Source: a virus. Taken from it: a DNA stretch of 64,000 bases. The translations under genes were made by a program, and so were the position numbers. Positions within the stretch are counted from its first letter, which is position 1. Each line of letters begins with the position of its first letter. Positions 1 through 7,530 of the stretch are shown one piece after another. Below the pieces are notes generated by a model, which had not been told where the DNA came from, ran no database searches, and saw only the letters and a program-made list of their open reading frames with translations. The stretch lies in IMG/VR virus record IMGVR_UViG_3300036045_000316, positions 1 to 64,000 of that record. One strand, written 5' to 3'.

Positions 1-2
1 GT

Positions 3-686
3 CACATCCCCCTAAACAAGTGGCTACATGCTATTCACCTGATGTCTAGCAGCAAGAAGGGCATTAGCGCCCATCAGATTCACCGCATGTTGGGCGTGAC
101 CTATGAGGCTGCATGGTTCATGTGCCATCGTATCCGTTACGCAATGACGCAATCGCCTTTAGTTGAGAAGCTAGAAGGTATCGTTGAGGTTGACGAAACC
201 TATGTTGGTGGCAAGCACAAGGGCGGTAAGCGTGGTCGTGGTTCGGAGAGCAAGACGCCAGTAGTGGCTATTGTAGAGCGTGATGGCAAGGTTCGCGCTA
301 AGAAGATGAAACACGTCACACGCCAGAATCTACATGAGTACATTCGTGGCAATGTCTCTAGTCGGACTCGCATCATGACCGATGGCTTGTCAGCCTATAA
401 AGGTATTAAGAAGGGATTCAAGAATCATCAGGTGGTTGACCACTCTAAGGGGGAATACGCTTGGGGTGATGTGCATGTTAACTCTGCCGAGAGTTGGTTC
501 GCCATCCTAAAGCGTGGTGTCTATGGCACTTTCCACCATGTCAGCGAAAAGCATCTAAACCGCTATGTCAACGAGTTCGTATTCCGTTGGGACAATCGCA
601 AGATCAGCGACTATCAGCGGACTTTGGAAGCGATCAAAGGAACAGTAGGAAAGCGGCTGTTGTACCGTCCGCGAAAAAGTGAATAG
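3..686 (+). CDS. IS1595-family transposase, 5'-truncated by the window edge
   Basis: DDE-type (ISXO2-like) transposase that would cut and paste its own insertion sequence. The reading frame is open from the first bases, so the gene begins before the window; the first internal ATG is at 42. Three acidic catalytic motifs are visible: EVDETYVGG (first D), MTDGLSAY (second D) and NSAESWFAILKRG (E), in the usual IS1595 order and spacing. The missing N-terminus normally holds a zinc-ribbon/HTH. The C-terminus looks complete (RWDNRK). No right inverted repeat could be assigned because the left end is outside the window. The neighbouring Bro-N genes could be passengers or simply adjacent. Confidence 0.9.
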   Translation, partial: HIPLNKWLHAIHLMSSSKKGISAHQIHRMLGVTYEAAWFMCHRIRYAMTQSPLVEKLEGIVEVDETYVGGKHKGGKRGRGSESKTPVVAIVERDGKVRAKKMKHVTRQNLHEYIRGNVSSRTRIMTDGLSAYKGIKKGFKNHQVVDHSKGEYAWGDVHVNSAESWFAILKRGVYGTFHHVSEKHLNRYVNEFVFRWDNRKISDYQRTLEAIKGTVGKRLLYRPRKSE

Positions 687-734
687 TGGTAACATGAGAG
701 GAGATACCCCTCTCTCTAGTACGGATAGGGTACG

Positions 735-1775
735 ATGAGTAAAAAAGCTCTAATTCCAAGCGTGACCGACACTGATGAACGACCACTCCCTCTCATTGTT
801 GCGGAGAGGTGGGAGTTCCCGCTTCGTACAGGTGAAAATGATACACTGTTTTGTTTACGCGACTGGATTGTAGGCTTGACGGGATCAGCAGACCCCGCCA
901 ACCTTATCAGACAGATGCGAAACAAAGGCGTTATTTCAAATAACGCCCGTAAGATAAACGGCTTGGAATACCTCACTGACAAACAGCTATATAGCGTCAC
1001 GCAGGATATACGTACCACAAAGGCACGTCCAGCCGTAGCTGCAATCAAAGAATTTCTCGGCAAGTCTGGCGCATTCGTCGATCAGATTAGACGTGATCCT
1101 GTCGCACGTGCGGAGGTCAGCGCAAGCGGAGACCCCGATGCGCTTATCAACGTTGCAATAGATCGCTATCGAAAAGCTGGTCATGATGACCGTTGGATTC
1201 AAGCGCGTATTGAGGGAATTATCACGCGCAAGCAGTTCATAACTGCATTAGGTGCTGCTGTGCGGTTTGCTTCAAAGCATCTTTACCGCAATGGCACGGA
1301 GAAAATATATCAGGGATTATGGGATCGCACTACGGCACAACTGCGTGGTGACTTAGACCTGATAGCTGGTGACAATGTGCGTGATGAGTTCGGTGAATAT
1401 GCTCTCATCTACACGCGCCTAGCTGAGAAGGTGGCAAGCGACAAACTAAGAGATGTGGAGACCGTGAAGGAAAAGGTCGCCATGCAGATCGTGTTTGAAG
1501 CAGCTAGGCTAATTCATGCGCAAGCGCAAGCCACATCGGAAGCGCTAGGTATTGACTTGGTGACAGAAAGACCCCTGCTCTCCGAAATTATTGCGGCACG
1601 AAACAAGGGGAAGGATGAGCCAAAGAAGATAACGAACGAAAAGCCTGTTTCTCTAAATCCGGTGGGATTTGAGGATGCAGTTCGTGGCTTACTTGCTACC
1701 CCTCCGCCAAAGCTATTGGGGGCTGGTCAGCCGAAGGAAGGCAAGAATACGCGGAAAACGAAAACTAAACGCTAG
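735..1775 (+). CDS. Bro-N/DinD-like antirepressor-type protein
   Basis: 346 aa, probably a DNA-binding phage regulator. The N-terminal 90 residues resemble a Bro-N/KilA-type fold (FCLRDWIVGL, IRQMRNKG, YLTDKQLY). Residues about 140-250 resemble the C-terminal region found in DinD-like proteins, with a GIITRKQF segment, then a NVRDEFGE...RLAEKVAS stretch matching the family's 'LRD...LAE.A' pattern. The tail is K/T-rich. The start is supported by AGGG five bases upstream. It sits alone between the transposase and a second Bro-N gene, and its stop codon lies inside a 9-bp inverted repeat. Family assignment is by pattern only. Confidence 0.6.
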   Translation: MSKKALIPSVTDTDERPLPLIVAERWEFPLRTGENDTLFCLRDWIVGLTGSADPANLIRQMRNKGVISNNARKINGLEYLTDKQLYSVTQDIRTTKARPAVAAIKEFLGKSGAFVDQIRRDPVARAEVSASGDPDALINVAIDRYRKAGHDDRWIQARIEGIITRKQFITALGAAVRFASKHLYRNGTEKIYQGLWDRTTAQLRGDLDLIAGDNVRDEFGEYALIYTRLAEKVASDKLRDVETVKEKVAMQIVFEAARLIHAQAQATSEALGIDLVTERPLLSEIIAARNKGKDEPKKITNEKPVSLNPVGFEDAVRGLLATPPPKLLGAGQPKEGKNTRKTKTKR

Positions 1776-1811
1776 TTTAACGAGTCTTACGTTCATTGGT
1801 TTGTTAAACTA
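1773..1811. promoter_or_regulatory. 9-bp perfect inverted repeat overlapping a stop codon
   Basis: TAGTTTAAC (1773-1781) and GTTAAACTA (1803-1811) are exact reverse complements separated by 21 bases; the left arm contains the TAG stop of the Bro-N/DinD-like gene. The wide loop argues for a protein-binding site rather than a terminator. AT-rich arms of similar character occur in the switch region near 47.2 kb. The function is inferred. Confidence 0.35.
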
Positions 1812-1817
1812 TTGATT

Positions 1818-1846
1818 GCTTAGCTCTTTTGTGCTAAGCTCTTTCC
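1818..1846 (+). terminator. Candidate terminator after the Bro-N/DinD-like gene
   Basis: GCTTAGC (1818-1824) pairs perfectly with GCTAAGC (1833-1839) around an 8-base loop, followed by the T-rich tail TCTTTCCCT. The stem is short and not very GC-rich, so strength is uncertain, but the position 42 bases after a stop codon fits a terminator. Confidence 0.45.
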
Positions 1847-1859
1847 CTAGAAAGCGAAA

Positions 1860-1927
1860 CCCAGAGATGGGCGTCTCTGGGCTTCAAAAAGAACTTATAG
1901 GACTTCAAAAAACGACTCGTGCGAGTC
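1860..1927. other. Two consecutive hairpins in the 320-bp gap before the Bro-N gene
   Basis: CCCAGAGA (1860-1867) pairs with TCTCTGGG (1874-1881) around TGGGCG, then a 14-base palindrome GACTCGTGCGAGTC spans 1914-1927. Neither has a U-tract. The gap 1776-2094 contains no convincing gene; these structures could be a second terminator, an operator or leader RNA structure for the downstream antirepressor. Confidence 0.4.
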
Positions 1928-2094
1928 TCCACAATGTTACCCCCCTTTGCGTGACGTTGTCAAGCTCTGTTATCCTCCTGTAAGTTCCGCCCTCCAAAGC
2001 ATAGCTTACTCTTGTGCCATCACGAATAACCGCGATGGCTAGTCAATGATGTAAAACAACCCCATCATTGTCTCCGTAAACGGGAGGGATCGCT

Positions 2095-2841
2095 ATGTCG
2101 TGTACACTAACCAGTTTTGACTTCGATGGTCAACAGCTTAGTGCCGTTATTGATGAACAGGGTAACGCTTGGTTCATAGCGGCAATCGTGTGCGAGATTC
2201 TCGGATATAACAACACATCCCAAGCCGTAACTAGCCACGTTCATCCGAAAGATAAGGGCTACGTTACGATTGAGCAGGGCGAAGTTATAGGGGGTATATC
2301 TGATCGATATACCCCCTCGCAGTCCCTCGTCATCAATGAGGCAGGTTTGTATAGGATAATCTTGAGAAGCGGTAAACCATACGCTGAGACATTCAGGGAA
2401 TGGATAACTTCTGAGGTACTTCCAACTATCCATAGAAGCGGCTCATACTCTTTGCAGCAGACGCCGTCAACACCAGCAGAACTTATCCTTGCACAAGCGC
2501 AGGTACTCGTTAGTCACGAGCGAAAACTCATTGAGCATGATAATAAGTTAGCCGATCATACTGAGCGATTGGCTGTAACAGATCAGCGGGTTAACTCCCT
2601 TGAAGCCCGTGCTAATGCGCGTGATAAGGGATCGGAATATTACACAGTCCTAGCATACAGTAATCTAAACGGACTATCATGTACTAATGATCAGGCTTTG
2701 TTGCACGGTAGACGCGCTGCTGCGCTCTCACGAACACGTAACATCCCCATTGGTAAAGCACCTGATACGCGATACGGTCAGGTTAATTCATACCATGTAA
2801 CGATCCTTGATGAAATATTCGGGAACAATCGAAAAAACTGA
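2095..2841 (+). CDS. BRO-family phage antirepressor (Bro-N plus ORF6C-like)
   Basis: 248 aa. Residues 1-115 are a Bro-N domain (WFIAAIVCEILGYNN, INEAGLYRIILRSGKP, FREWITSEVLPTIHRSGSY is the family's hallmark end). A heptad-rich coiled coil follows (about 130-180). The C-terminus matches ORF6C-like antirepressor domains (AAALSRTRNIPIGKAPD, RYGQVNSYH). Such proteins counteract phage repressors during induction. The ATG has GGGAGG seven bases upstream. A hairpin follows the gene. It lies just upstream of the main early-type promoter, which suits a regulatory role, but the partner repressor is not identified. Confidence 0.85.
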   Translation: MSCTLTSFDFDGQQLSAVIDEQGNAWFIAAIVCEILGYNNTSQAVTSHVHPKDKGYVTIEQGEVIGGISDRYTPSQSLVINEAGLYRIILRSGKPYAETFREWITSEVLPTIHRSGSYSLQQTPSTPAELILAQAQVLVSHERKLIEHDNKLADHTERLAVTDQRVNSLEARANARDKGSEYYTVLAYSNLNGLSCTNDQALLHGRRAAALSRTRNIPIGKAPDTRYGQVNSYHVTILDEIFGNNRKN

Positions 2842-2858
2842 GTCGTAATCGGCAAAAT

Positions 2859-2878
2859 AGAGGGCTTCACAGCCCTCT
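2859..2878 (-). terminator. Hairpin between the Bro-N gene and the 3-kb promoter
   Basis: AGAGGGCT (2859-2866) and AGCCCTCT (2871-2878) form an 8-bp perfect stem with a TCAC loop. On the minus strand it is followed by ATTTTG, the better terminator tail; on the plus strand the tail is A-rich. It may insulate the promoter that follows. Confidence 0.45.
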
Positions 2879-2952
2879 AAAAAATGAGTTGGGTTTGTCA
2901 AGCCGATGATTCCGATTTCTAGGGTTCTAACCAAACTCGAACGATTGAGTTG

Positions 2953-3008
2953 TTGACAAGTGATAGCACTTGCTCTATAGTATACATAAAAGCAAGTGCT
3001 ATCGCTTG
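2953..3008 (+). promoter_or_regulatory. Strong sigma70-type promoter with two palindromic operators
   Basis: TTGACA (2953-2958), a 17-base spacer and TATAGT (2976-2981) make a near-consensus promoter for the operon starting at 3017. CAAGTGATAGCACTTG (2957-2972) is a 6+4+6 palindrome overlapping the -35 and spacer. CAAGTGCTATCGCTTG (2993-3008) is a related site (one mismatch in its own symmetry) just after the start of transcription. The two sites are also inverted copies of each other, centres 36 bp apart. This is the layout of a repressed phage early promoter. Which of the element's regulators binds here cannot be told from sequence. Confidence 0.75.
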
Positions 3009-3016
3009 AGGTAACG

Positions 3017-3871
3017 ATGAAAGCAACGACTAAGCAGATCAGCTACGCAAAAGCGCTCATCCAGCAGAAGATCGACAAGCGTGTGTATGCACAATATGCA
3101 CTTGACGCTCTTAAAACTGCTGATGTCGCCAAGTTGGATCGGGAGCAGATGAGCAGCCTGATCGACGCGCTGAAGGCGGGCAGTCCGTCGTCGGAGACGC
3201 TCGGCAAGCTGCTGGGCATCACCATTAAAGCGCCTGTTTCCACGCAGACAATCAACCCATTTATGAGTTATATGCCTGCATCCGCTGTTGCTGCGCTCAC
3301 GTTCGAGCAGAAAATTGAGCGCGAGGCAGCAGCGCAGCAGCTTGACTTGAACAATGCGAGACTCGCGTATCACAATTGGAAGCGCGATTTCGTCAGCAAA
3401 CAGCGCCACGAAGCCAAAATGCGCGAAGAAGCGCATAAGCGCTACATCGCTAAGATGACGAAGTGGGCGAACGACATCGCCGACACGGACTGGCACGCGG
3501 CAGAGTACGTCTACAATCCCGCAGATGGTGCATATGCCCGCATCGAAGCGGCTATCGTTAAGCGGTTCAAAAAAGCGGAACACTTGATGGTGTGCAAAAC
3601 CAAAACGGGGATCGTTTTCCGTTGGCACGATCCGCGTCAAATGAGCGAAGCACAGGAAAACTTCATTTTAGACATGATGGGACGCTTCGACATGACGCTC
3701 GGTTACGAGTCGCGCAAAGCAAAGTTGGAACGCTACTTTGAAGCAGCACAGTGGATCGACGTGTGGTTCATGTGGAAGCGCGGTGAGATTATCGAAGCTG
3801 CTTTTCGTGAAATCACGAAGTTGGACATCTATGTTTCCACCTTCGATGAGATGAGCGATCATAATTTATGA
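3017..3871 (+). CDS. Unknown phage protein, first gene of the 3-kb operon
   Basis: 284 aa, not recognised with confidence. The N-terminus (TTKQISYAKALI...Q) resembles short helical domains of the DUF3072 kind, and a related 'MSEAQENFI' segment recurs near residue 205. The middle is charged and helical (about 90-150). ATG 3017 is chosen over one further upstream in frame because GAGG lies five bases before it and the mRNA would start around 2988-2990. It overlaps the next gene by ATGA, so the two are translationally coupled. Confidence 0.7.
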   Translation: MKATTKQISYAKALIQQKIDKRVYAQYALDALKTADVAKLDREQMSSLIDALKAGSPSSETLGKLLGITIKAPVSTQTINPFMSYMPASAVAALTFEQKIEREAAAQQLDLNNARLAYHNWKRDFVSKQRHEAKMREEAHKRYIAKMTKWANDIADTDWHAAEYVYNPADGAYARIEAAIVKRFKKAEHLMVCKTKTGIVFRWHDPRQMSEAQENFILDMMGRFDMTLGYESRKAKLERYFEAAQWIDVWFMWKRGEIIEAAFREITKLDIYVSTFDEMSDHNL

Positions 3872-4101
3872 ACACCATCACTCCACGTCAAGCAAAGCAG
3901 CAATTCCCCCACTCGTTTCGCAACGAGCAGGTGTACGAAGTCGTCTCCAACGCGGTAGACGCGGGCGAGGCGGAACTCTACGTAGCGACGGATGGCATAC
4001 TCATGTACGACGATCCTGTTTTTCACGAGAAAGTCGTGGCAGTGCGCGATCTGGGCTACAACTCTGAAATCGGATTGCATCTCAAATTCAAGGAGGACTA
4101 A
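3868..4101 (+). CDS. Small unknown protein
   Basis: 77 aa, acidic, no recognised domain. It starts inside the stop of the upstream gene (ATGA at 3868) and ends one base before the next start, so it is part of the same operon. Confidence 0.65.
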   Translation: MNTITPRQAKQQFPHSFRNEQVYEVVSNAVDAGEAELYVATDGILMYDDPVFHEKVVAVRDLGYNSEIGLHLKFKED

Positions 4102-4102
4102 G

Positions 4103-4675
4103 ATGTTCGAGGATGGAGATAAGGTGGTACTTACCACCACGCTGTTCGGGTCGGATTGGGCGCTCTTGACGGGCAGTCGCGGTGTCATCGACACCTACAG
4201 CGACGGCGTGCGCGGCGCATGGTTCAATGATGGCTTCTACGTCGGCGGCGTCGCTGCCGATGGGCAAGGCTACGATCTGCTTGCTGTAGTCGAACACGTC
4301 AACACGCTCCCGCTGGACGTGTTGATCGACGGCGAAGAAATGCGACGCCAAGACATCGAGCGCCACGAGGTGGCAGTGGAACTCGCCAGCATCACGCACG
4401 ATACCATCAGCGCCGCCCTGCGGCGTGACGATCTCGATGATGGCGATGAAGGCGTATTGCACCTGTTTCCGCATAGCGATACCATTGACGCATTCATGTA
4501 CAGCTATCGCGTTGTGCGTCACCGCAAGGAAGCGCGTAATCGGCTGCTCATGCGGGCGCAGATGGATCGGTTCGCACGCCTCGAAGGGACTTTCGAGGCG
4601 GAGCGCGACGAAGATCGATTGATCGCGTTCTATGAGAGTTACTTCGCTACCGACGTTGACAAGATGATGTTGTAG
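4103..4675 (+). CDS. Unknown acidic protein
   Basis: 190 aa. ATG 4103 is preceded by AGGAGG at 4091-4096, a near-perfect ribosome site, so the longer frame upstream is not used. The N-terminal 60 residues look beta-rich, similar in style to small SH3/KOW-like folds (GDKVVLTTTLFGSDW...GSRGVI); the rest is helical and charged. No family recognised. Confidence 0.7.
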   Translation: MFEDGDKVVLTTTLFGSDWALLTGSRGVIDTYSDGVRGAWFNDGFYVGGVAADGQGYDLLAVVEHVNTLPLDVLIDGEEMRRQDIERHEVAVELASITHDTISAALRRDDLDDGDEGVLHLFPHSDTIDAFMYSYRVVRHRKEARNRLLMRAQMDRFARLEGTFEAERDEDRLIAFYESYFATDVDKMML

Positions 4676-4682
4676 GTGCAGC

Positions 4683-5054
4683 ATGAGACGAAGGAAGTTT
4701 TCTTTGCGAATTCCCGAACGCTTGCTTGATAAACTAGAAGCAGGCGCGAAGCAAATAGGAACGCAGTCCACCAACGAGTATATCGTCAACAAGTTGGCGG
4801 AGTCTGAGGGGATTGAATGTCCATCCCCTCAGTGGGGCGGGTTGCGCCAGCGGCTGGATCAAGTTTACATTTTCGCTGCGGGGGGACGCGCACAGGTGGC
4901 GAAAACGGCAAACGACGAAATAGTGTTCGCCTCCAACTGGCAGCAGTTGGAGGAGGCAGCGGTAGTTGAGGTGACGGCGCAAGGCGGCGATGTCTCCATG
5001 GGGGGCATCTACGCTTGTTCATCCGCATTAGCCAAGCAAGCGGAGTGGGTATGA
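4683..5054 (+). CDS. Ribbon-helix-helix-like DNA-binding protein
   Basis: 123 aa. Residues 4-45 have the Arc/MetJ-type pattern: a short strand (KFSLRIP), a helix (ERLLDKLEAGAKQIG) and a second helix (STNEYIVNKLAE). The remaining 75 residues are unassigned. It is the kind of small repressor found in phage early operons; its operator is unknown. Confidence 0.65.
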   Translation: MRRRKFSLRIPERLLDKLEAGAKQIGTQSTNEYIVNKLAESEGIECPSPQWGGLRQRLDQVYIFAAGGRAQVAKTANDEIVFASNWQQLEEAAVVEVTAQGGDVSMGGIYACSSALAKQAEWV

Positions 5055-5272
5055 ACCGCGATAAAACCCTCGACGCGCTGATTGACGCCACCATCCGCGA
5101 GTTGCGGGACCGCGGACACGCCATACTCCCTACCGACGCGCAGATCGCTGATGCCATGTACACCGCCGCCGCGATGAACCTCACGCTGGTGGCGAAAGCG
5201 GCAGCCGTCGGCGCGTCCAAGACCGACACCTTCGCCAAGTTCGTGCGCGGACTGCTGGCGAAGGCGAACTAG
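5051..5272 (+). CDS. Small helical unknown protein
   Basis: 73 aa, starting at the ATGA overlap at 5051 with MNRDKTLDALIDATIRELRD. It is predicted to be all-helical with no known motif. The overlap with the RHH gene makes coupling likely. Confidence 0.65.
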   Translation: MNRDKTLDALIDATIRELRDRGHAILPTDAQIADAMYTAAAMNLTLVAKAAAVGASKTDTFAKFVRGLLAKAN

Positions 5273-5326
5273 TCAATTTAAGGTTATCGGGGTTGCACAT
5301 CGTTCACGCAAAAAAAGGAGGAAAAA

Positions 5327-5554
5327 ATGAGTGGAGAGATTATCTATTGGGATGGCGAGGGGTACTATGCTGCTCGCCAGCAGCCGGACGGTATAATAAC
5401 CGTCAAAGTTGACGAGGACCAACCCGACGCGCACGCGCGTCGGTTGGGGCTAGGGACAGCCATTTGGATTAGTGAAGAAGAGCTAATCCAAAAGGAAGAA
5501 GACGGGATTGTCGTTGACCGCGACGACATCAGCGGGGGTTATCGCTGGCTGTAG
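5327..5554 (+). CDS. Small acidic unknown protein, last gene before a terminator
   Basis: 75 aa with AAAAGGAGG immediately upstream. Its opening MSGEIIYWDGEGYY resembles the opening of the gene at 6279 (MSGEFAWWYGGGY), suggesting a shared N-terminal element. It is followed by a 14-bp stem-loop. Confidence 0.65.
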   Translation: MSGEIIYWDGEGYYAARQQPDGIITVKVDEDQPDAHARRLGLGTAIWISEEELIQKEEDGIVVDRDDISGGYRWL

Positions 5555-5570
5555 CATAGCCAGCGGTATT

Positions 5571-5602
5571 ATAGAGCCGAGATCGGACGATCTCGGCTCT
5601 AT
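5571..5602 (+). terminator. Long perfect stem-loop terminator
   Basis: ATAGAGCCGAGATC (5571-5584) pairs fully with GATCTCGGCTCTAT (5589-5602) around GGAC. There is no long U-tract (TCTCCC follows), but a 14-bp stem right after a stop codon would end or attenuate the operon. Confidence 0.7.
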
Positions 5603-5656
5603 TCTCCCTACCGCCTGCACACCGTCACCACCGCATCCGCCAGCGTAAAGGAGAAG

Positions 5657-5695
5657 ATGGCGGCGATTTTGCCATCGGAGAGGAAGCATCAATGA
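5657..5695 (+). CDS. 12-codon leader-type mini-ORF
   Basis: ATG at 5657 has AAAGGAG at 5648-5654 and encodes MAAILPSERKHQ; its TGA overlaps the ATG of the next gene. It may serve only to couple ribosomes into the downstream gene. One of three such mini-ORFs in this region. Confidence 0.4.
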   Translation: MAAILPSERKHQ

Positions 5696-6195
5696 CAATT
5701 CCAACACCACAGGAACAGCAAGCCATCGTCCACACCATCATGAGCGACGAGAGCGCGTTCCCAATCACACTGCCCATCCTTGAGGCGTGGGCGATCATCA
5801 GCGCCCTGCGGTTGGCGGCAGAACACCCCGCTAGGACCAAGGCGGGCGCGACCAATGCGCGACAGATAAAAGCCGCCTTCGAGGACGCAATCACCAGCCG
5901 CCACCCCAAAGCGAAATACCTGTTCGAGCCGGGCAGGATGTCGCAGGCGCAGTTCGCGCGCAAGATGAAGCCAATCCTGAGCGACGCGGAACCAGTGACC
6001 GTCAACATCACCATCCGCCAAGAGTGGATGATCCTCGCCAACATCCAACTCGCCGCACGGCATCCCGACATGAATGAGGCGAACAAGGCGCGGCTCGTGC
6101 AGATCGCGGAGCAACTGGAGGCACATCTTCTGGAATCCCACCCGCAGGCACAAGCACTGATTGGCATGGGCTGGAATCCAGAGTTTGATCGGTAA
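5692..6195 (+). CDS. Unknown protein built from two tandem helical repeats
   Basis: 167 aa. Residues about 26-72 (ITLPILEAWAIISALRLAAEHP...) and 101-155 (VNITIRQEWMILANIQLAARHP...) are two copies of the same unit, each ending in a SRHPKA/ESHPQA segment. No known family. The ATG overlaps the stop of a mini-ORF that supplies the ribosome site. Confidence 0.7.
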   Translation: MTIPTPQEQQAIVHTIMSDESAFPITLPILEAWAIISALRLAAEHPARTKAGATNARQIKAAFEDAITSRHPKAKYLFEPGRMSQAQFARKMKPILSDAEPVTVNITIRQEWMILANIQLAARHPDMNEANKARLVQIAEQLEAHLLESHPQAQALIGMGWNPEFDR

Positions 6196-6278
6196 GAGGC
6201 GGGGATCGCTGACCGCCCCTTCAACGGCGCGGTCAGCCGTGCGATAATTGAGGCAAGCAGCAGGAGGTAGGATTACCA

Positions 6279-6596
6279 ATGAGTGGTGAATTCGCGTGGT
6301 GGTATGGCGGCGGGTACTGTGACGATGCACTACAAAGAGTCGCTGAAGCGATGCGCGAGGAAGCAACGCAGGCGACTTCAATCCTTGCCGCCGACTTCGT
6401 TGAGCGTGTTGGCACTGGACTGCTGCACCTAATCGCTTACTCGGAAGCCAGCGACGCCATTATTGATGAGCGCAATATGCCGGAAGTGGAACAGGAACTT
6501 GATAAGCTCATTGCCGTCTTGCGCGAGATGAAACAACGGATACCTGAGCTAGTTAACCAAGGCAACGGCGCGGAATTGCTTAGGGATACTGATTAA
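6279..6596 (+). CDS. Small helical unknown protein
   Basis: 105 aa with AGGAGG about nine bases upstream. The aromatic and glycine-rich start (MSGEFAWWYGGGY) resembles the gene at 5327; the rest is helical and acidic. No function can be assigned. Confidence 0.65.
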   Translation: MSGEFAWWYGGGYCDDALQRVAEAMREEATQATSILAADFVERVGTGLLHLIAYSEASDAIIDERNMPEVEQELDKLIAVLREMKQRIPELVNQGNGAELLRDTD

Positions 6597-6616
6597 AAGT
6601 GAGAATCGAGGCGCTT

Positions 6617-6694
6617 ATGGATTTCGGACGCGGGATGCCGCCGCTGATTATCCGCGCCGATGGCTGCGTGCGGTGGTTCGAGGAGGGTGAATGA
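6617..6694 (+). CDS. 25-codon mini-ORF upstream of the 6691 gene
   Basis: Encodes MDFGRGMPPLIIRADG plus a short tail, with GAGG five bases upstream of ATG 6617; a GTG six codons earlier (6599) is an alternative start. It ends in an ATGA overlap with the next gene, whose own ribosome site (GAGGAGGG) lies inside it. Confidence 0.4.
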   Translation: MDFGRGMPPLIIRADGCVRWFEEGE

Positions 6695-7116
6695 ACAATA
6701 AAGTCTATGCAGAGGATGTGAATTACTATCAGACCAGCACAACGGCGGCTGATACTTGGATCGATAAAGCTAAGAAAGAGATCGCCCGAATTGGAGGGCG
6801 CGTAAAGGCGTCTGCATTCGGTGAGGATGATAGTGGTCGGGCTGCGTTCATGATGCTTTTCCAGATCGGAGAAGACGCTTTTCGTATTTCATGGGCGGTA
6901 TTGCCACAGCGCAAAGCAAACGAACGGGCGGCGAAGATTCAAGCGGCAACGATGCTGTACCATGACGTGAAGCACAAGGTCGTCATGGCGAAAGTCAAAG
7001 GCGTTAAAACCGCTTTCATGGAGTATTGGCTGTTACCAGATGGACGCACTGCCGCTGAGGCGACTAATGTTGATCTGATGAAGGCGATGCCAATTTTACT
7101 TCCAGCGCCGAAATAG
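6691..7116 (+). CDS. Unknown phage protein
   Basis: 141 aa, mixed alpha/beta (IARIGGRVKASAF, FQIGEDAFRISWAVLP, MEYWLLPDGR). It resembles small proteins seen in phage and plasmid early regions, but no function is known to me. Translation is coupled to the mini-ORF at 6617. Confidence 0.65.
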   Translation: MNNKVYAEDVNYYQTSTTAADTWIDKAKKEIARIGGRVKASAFGEDDSGRAAFMMLFQIGEDAFRISWAVLPQRKANERAAKIQAATMLYHDVKHKVVMAKVKGVKTAFMEYWLLPDGRTAAEATNVDLMKAMPILLPAPK

Positions 7117-7132
7117 ACGAGGGCATAAACTG

Positions 7133-7177
7133 ATGAATGCGCTCACGGTACGGTTGATCGCCGCATTGGAGGGGTGA
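7133..7177 (+). CDS. 14-codon mini-ORF upstream of the 7182 gene
   Basis: Encodes MNALTVRLIAALEG; its last codons contain GGAGGGG, which serves as ribosome site for ATG 7182 four bases after its stop. It may be a coupling leader or a relic of a longer gene. Confidence 0.35.
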   Translation: MNALTVRLIAALEG

Positions 7178-7181
7178 AGTG

Positions 7182-7463
7182 ATGAACAAAGATGAAACTG
7201 CATTAGTGTATCTACAGCGGAAGATCGGCGGGGAGATGGGGACATTTCAGGGCTTCCCCGCGCTCGTCGATAAGGGCAACGCGGCGTTGCCCTCGACATT
7301 CCGAATGCACAATGTTCCGTCGGTCTTAGCGTTCCTGCCGACTGAGCAGTGGTTAAAGAAGGAAAACGCTCGTTCCAAGCAGAATTTTGCTGTTTTCCAC
7401 GACATGATTTCTGAAACAAGATTTTCTGTTGGTTCATCTCTCGTCGGGCAAGGAGACCCCTAG
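7182..7463 (+). pseudogene. Unknown gene truncated by insertion of the tnpB element
   Basis: About 80 residues look like genuine coding sequence (MNKDETALVYLQRKIG..., SVLAFLPTEQWLKKENARSK), after which the frame runs into the left end of the IS200/IS605 element and stops at the TAG inside its terminal hairpin (7461-7463). A coding-looking 3' fragment beyond the element (8668-8817) may be its missing end, but the frames cannot be joined from sequence alone. Confidence 0.55.
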
Positions 7464-7530
7464 CTTTAGCTATGGGGAGGAATTGCCCACTCTCCTTTCA
7501 ATATCTTGAAACTTGTGATATACTGCCAGC

